This document shows, in pieces, positions 62,492-64,000 of a stretch of 64,000 nt of DNA. The translations under genes were made by a program, and so were the position numbers. Under the pieces are notes generated by a model. That model saw nothing but the letters and a program-made list of their open reading frames with translations. It was not told where the DNA came from and did not search any database. The DNA is from Semisulcospira habei (taxonomy: Eukaryota > Mollusca > Gastropoda > Semisulcospiridae). The stretch covers positions 163,189,025 to 163,253,024 of the forward strand of contig BTPG01000004.1 in the NCBI GenBank assembly GCA_036245525.1, in the 5' to 3' direction. Every line of letters begins with the position of its first letter. Positions within the stretch are counted from its first letter, which is position 1.

Positions 62492-64000
62492 TTATAGTGA
62501 ATTGCTGATAACACTGTCACCAACATCAGTCAACACATCATACTTCAAGTAACGGTGGCAGTGGTTGCCAACAAACGAACGGCCATGGTATGCTTGCATG
62601 AATATCTTATTCCTCTTTAGTGCTTCGTCAAGGCCAGAAGTGACAGGCCCGCACAGAAATGGCAACTTTGTCTCTTCTCTCAGAGCTTCTATTTTGTCCT
62701 CGAATTCTGCTACCCGCTGCATCTTCTGCTCACGTCGTTCATCAAAATGCTTTGCACTCTCATTGTGTCTCTTGTCACTCAACACTGCAATACCCTCAGT
62801 CAGCTGTTTTCTTTTTTCCAGTTCTTTGATGACTCTTACTTCTGAAATGTACTTTTCAAAAGGTGTGTTTTCATCATGTGCCTCCCTCGGCCAGTCTTTC
62901 AGCAATGGCTTTATCAAGTTCGTGGCATTCTTGCTCAAGGAGGGAATGATGTTTTTTTACTATACCTAACAGAAGATGGAGGTATGGTGGTGCCGTTTGC
63001 GAAATCTCAACATCAAAGATTGGTTCATGTACAACATTGTTGTAACCCTTGGCATTCTTTTTGTCTCCTCCTGCACGAATGTATCGCCTGTAATCCCTCT
63101 TGATGTTGTTCAGAGTTCTTTTTTTCACTTGTACTCGCTCATGTGGAGCTCTTTGTAGCTGACTTTTCGAAGCTGTGCACCAGAGACAAGGGTGGACCCC
63201 TTGTGCTCCTGAGAGACCAAAAAGTTTGATTGATTGATTGATTGTACATTGCTTAACGTCCCGACAGCAACAAGGCTTTCTCAGGACGTGCCTGCACTGC
63301 TTGTGAAAAAAAACAACCAACTAAACAGAACATTGAATGCATGTCGCCAGCCGGTCAAACACATTAAATAAACCTAACACATGGGGCCTAAATAAAGCTA
63401 AGACCATTTAGCAACACACATCCAATATCAAGAGCTACAGGCAGTGCAGACAGTAGGGAGAGTTTAAAAAAGGCAAATACAGGTGAATGGACCTCGGGTA
63501 GACAGAAACACATGCCCCAGAATAGAGAGAAAACCCCACCCTGTGGGGCTGACCAGGGTGACCCTGGGAACTAAAAAATACCTAACCCCACCCAAGTCCC
63601 CCAGGGCAGACCCGGGTGGGGTACCAAAAAGTTTGAGGAGAAAATCATAATCTCCAAACAGAAATACACGTATCTGTTTTTCTTTCCATTTCATGGTTTG
63701 GAGAACTGACACCTGCTCTTTAAACGGCTGCAAAATTGTTTGAAGATTTTCATGACTGTCTTTACAGTTAGCCATACACGCCAAAAACGTATTGTGTTTA
63801 GAGTTAGGGTTTAGGAGATTAGCAACTTGAAGCATTGTTTTATAACTGTTACCGCCATGATCTCCTCCTAGTTTTATCCAAATTTCATCTTTTGGTATTT
63901 GTTCATGCCATTCAAGAAGATTTGCAGCTTCATACTTGTTAAGCAGTTCAGGAACAAAATGTGTGAGATCTTCTATGTATGCGACAGGCGTTTTCTGGCT
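62492..64000 (-). pseudogene. Uncharacterised invertebrate protein (transposase-like), SINE-interrupted, runs off the window
   Basis: Reading leftward from 64000: WHEQIPKDEIWIKLGGDHGG, a segment with LLNPNSKHNTFLAC and KDSHENL, then VFLFGDYDFLLKLF at about 63640; the SINE cuts in; then GLSGAQGVHPCLWCTASKSQ, PIFDVEISQTAPPYLHLLLG, HELDKAIAE, and YHGRSFVGNHCH before a stop at 62492. These blocks belong to an unnamed family I recall in cnidarian, mollusc and amphioxus genomes, possibly a DNA-transposon transposase; I cannot name the superfamily. Conserved Asp in GGDHGG and GDYDF and the CLWC cysteines could be catalytic or metal-binding. Apart from the SINE the frame is open, so the damage may be recent. 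Confidence 0.55.
63229..63622 (-). mobile_element. SINE copy 4 (in the uncharacterised gene)
   Basis: Exact target duplication ACCAAAAAGTTTGA (63215-63228 and 63623-63636). 394 bp with the family's standard ends. It splits coding sequence between LLKLF and GLSGAQG. Confidence 0.93.

Larger units (their letters stand above)
60926..62515 (-). other. Probable intron of the uncharacterised gene
   Basis: Non-coding AT-rich sequence between two parts of one protein pattern. It contains a 180-bp inverted-repeat element (61089-61268), a poly-T run at about 61567-61589 and a possible small ORF at 62316-62432. The donor would lie near 62515 (GACAGTGTTATC); not proven. Confidence 0.4.

Overview
The window looks like repeat-rich nuclear DNA from a marine invertebrate, most likely a mollusc. 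This is an inference from the mix of elements: Polinton/Maverick, DIRS and RTE-type LINE elements, a SINE with an (ATCA)n tail, and TTAA-flanked hairpin MITEs. I see no bacterial-style operons, no tRNA or rRNA genes and no CRISPR array.

The left 25.6 kb is a stack of nested mobile elements. The outermost layer is an LTR retrotransposon on the minus strand: its gag lies at 1-1122, and its primer-binding site and a probable LTR lie beyond 24.64 kb. A DIRS-type tyrosine-recombinase retrotransposon (about 1131-24580, plus strand) interrupts it. The DIRS element is in turn interrupted by a near-intact 16,407-bp Polinton/Maverick (1838-18244; 6-bp target duplication CTTGTG; 1,330-bp terminal inverted repeats with no net indels) and by a 5'-truncated RNase-H LINE fragment (18609-19438; 15-bp target duplication). 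Polinton 1 encodes a virus-like set: double-jelly-roll major capsid protein, penton-like minor capsid protein, A32/FtsK-type packaging ATPase, protein-primed DNA polymerase B (one homopolymer frameshift), retrovirus-like integrase and several small membrane or coiled-coil proteins. A 26-codon micro-ORF ends in PSAP and PPxY motifs. I find no separate adenain-type protease gene.

The 25.6-41 kb stretch is host-type intergenic sequence. It holds many copies of a hairpin MITE (piggyBac-like TTAA ends), two RTE-type LINE copies (a truncated one with target duplication, and a longer broken one at 37.4-40.6 kb), a homogenised 65-bp satellite of about 21 units and a 28-bp minisatellite.

A second Polinton of the same family occupies 41125-58329. 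It has the same gene order and orientation but different, short terminal repeats, and it is degraded. It carries three full-length SINE insertions plus other retroelement tails, frameshifts, stops, and a deletion that fuses the capsid gene to the packaging ATPase. Comparing the two copies separates conserved genes (capsid, integrase, micro-ORF) from fast-changing ones (a small gene between ATPase and polymerase, and a central segment of the penton-like gene).

The right end (58.3-64 kb) holds MITE fragments, a 31-bp minisatellite and part of an uncharacterised minus-strand gene with a probable intron and a SINE in its coding sequence.
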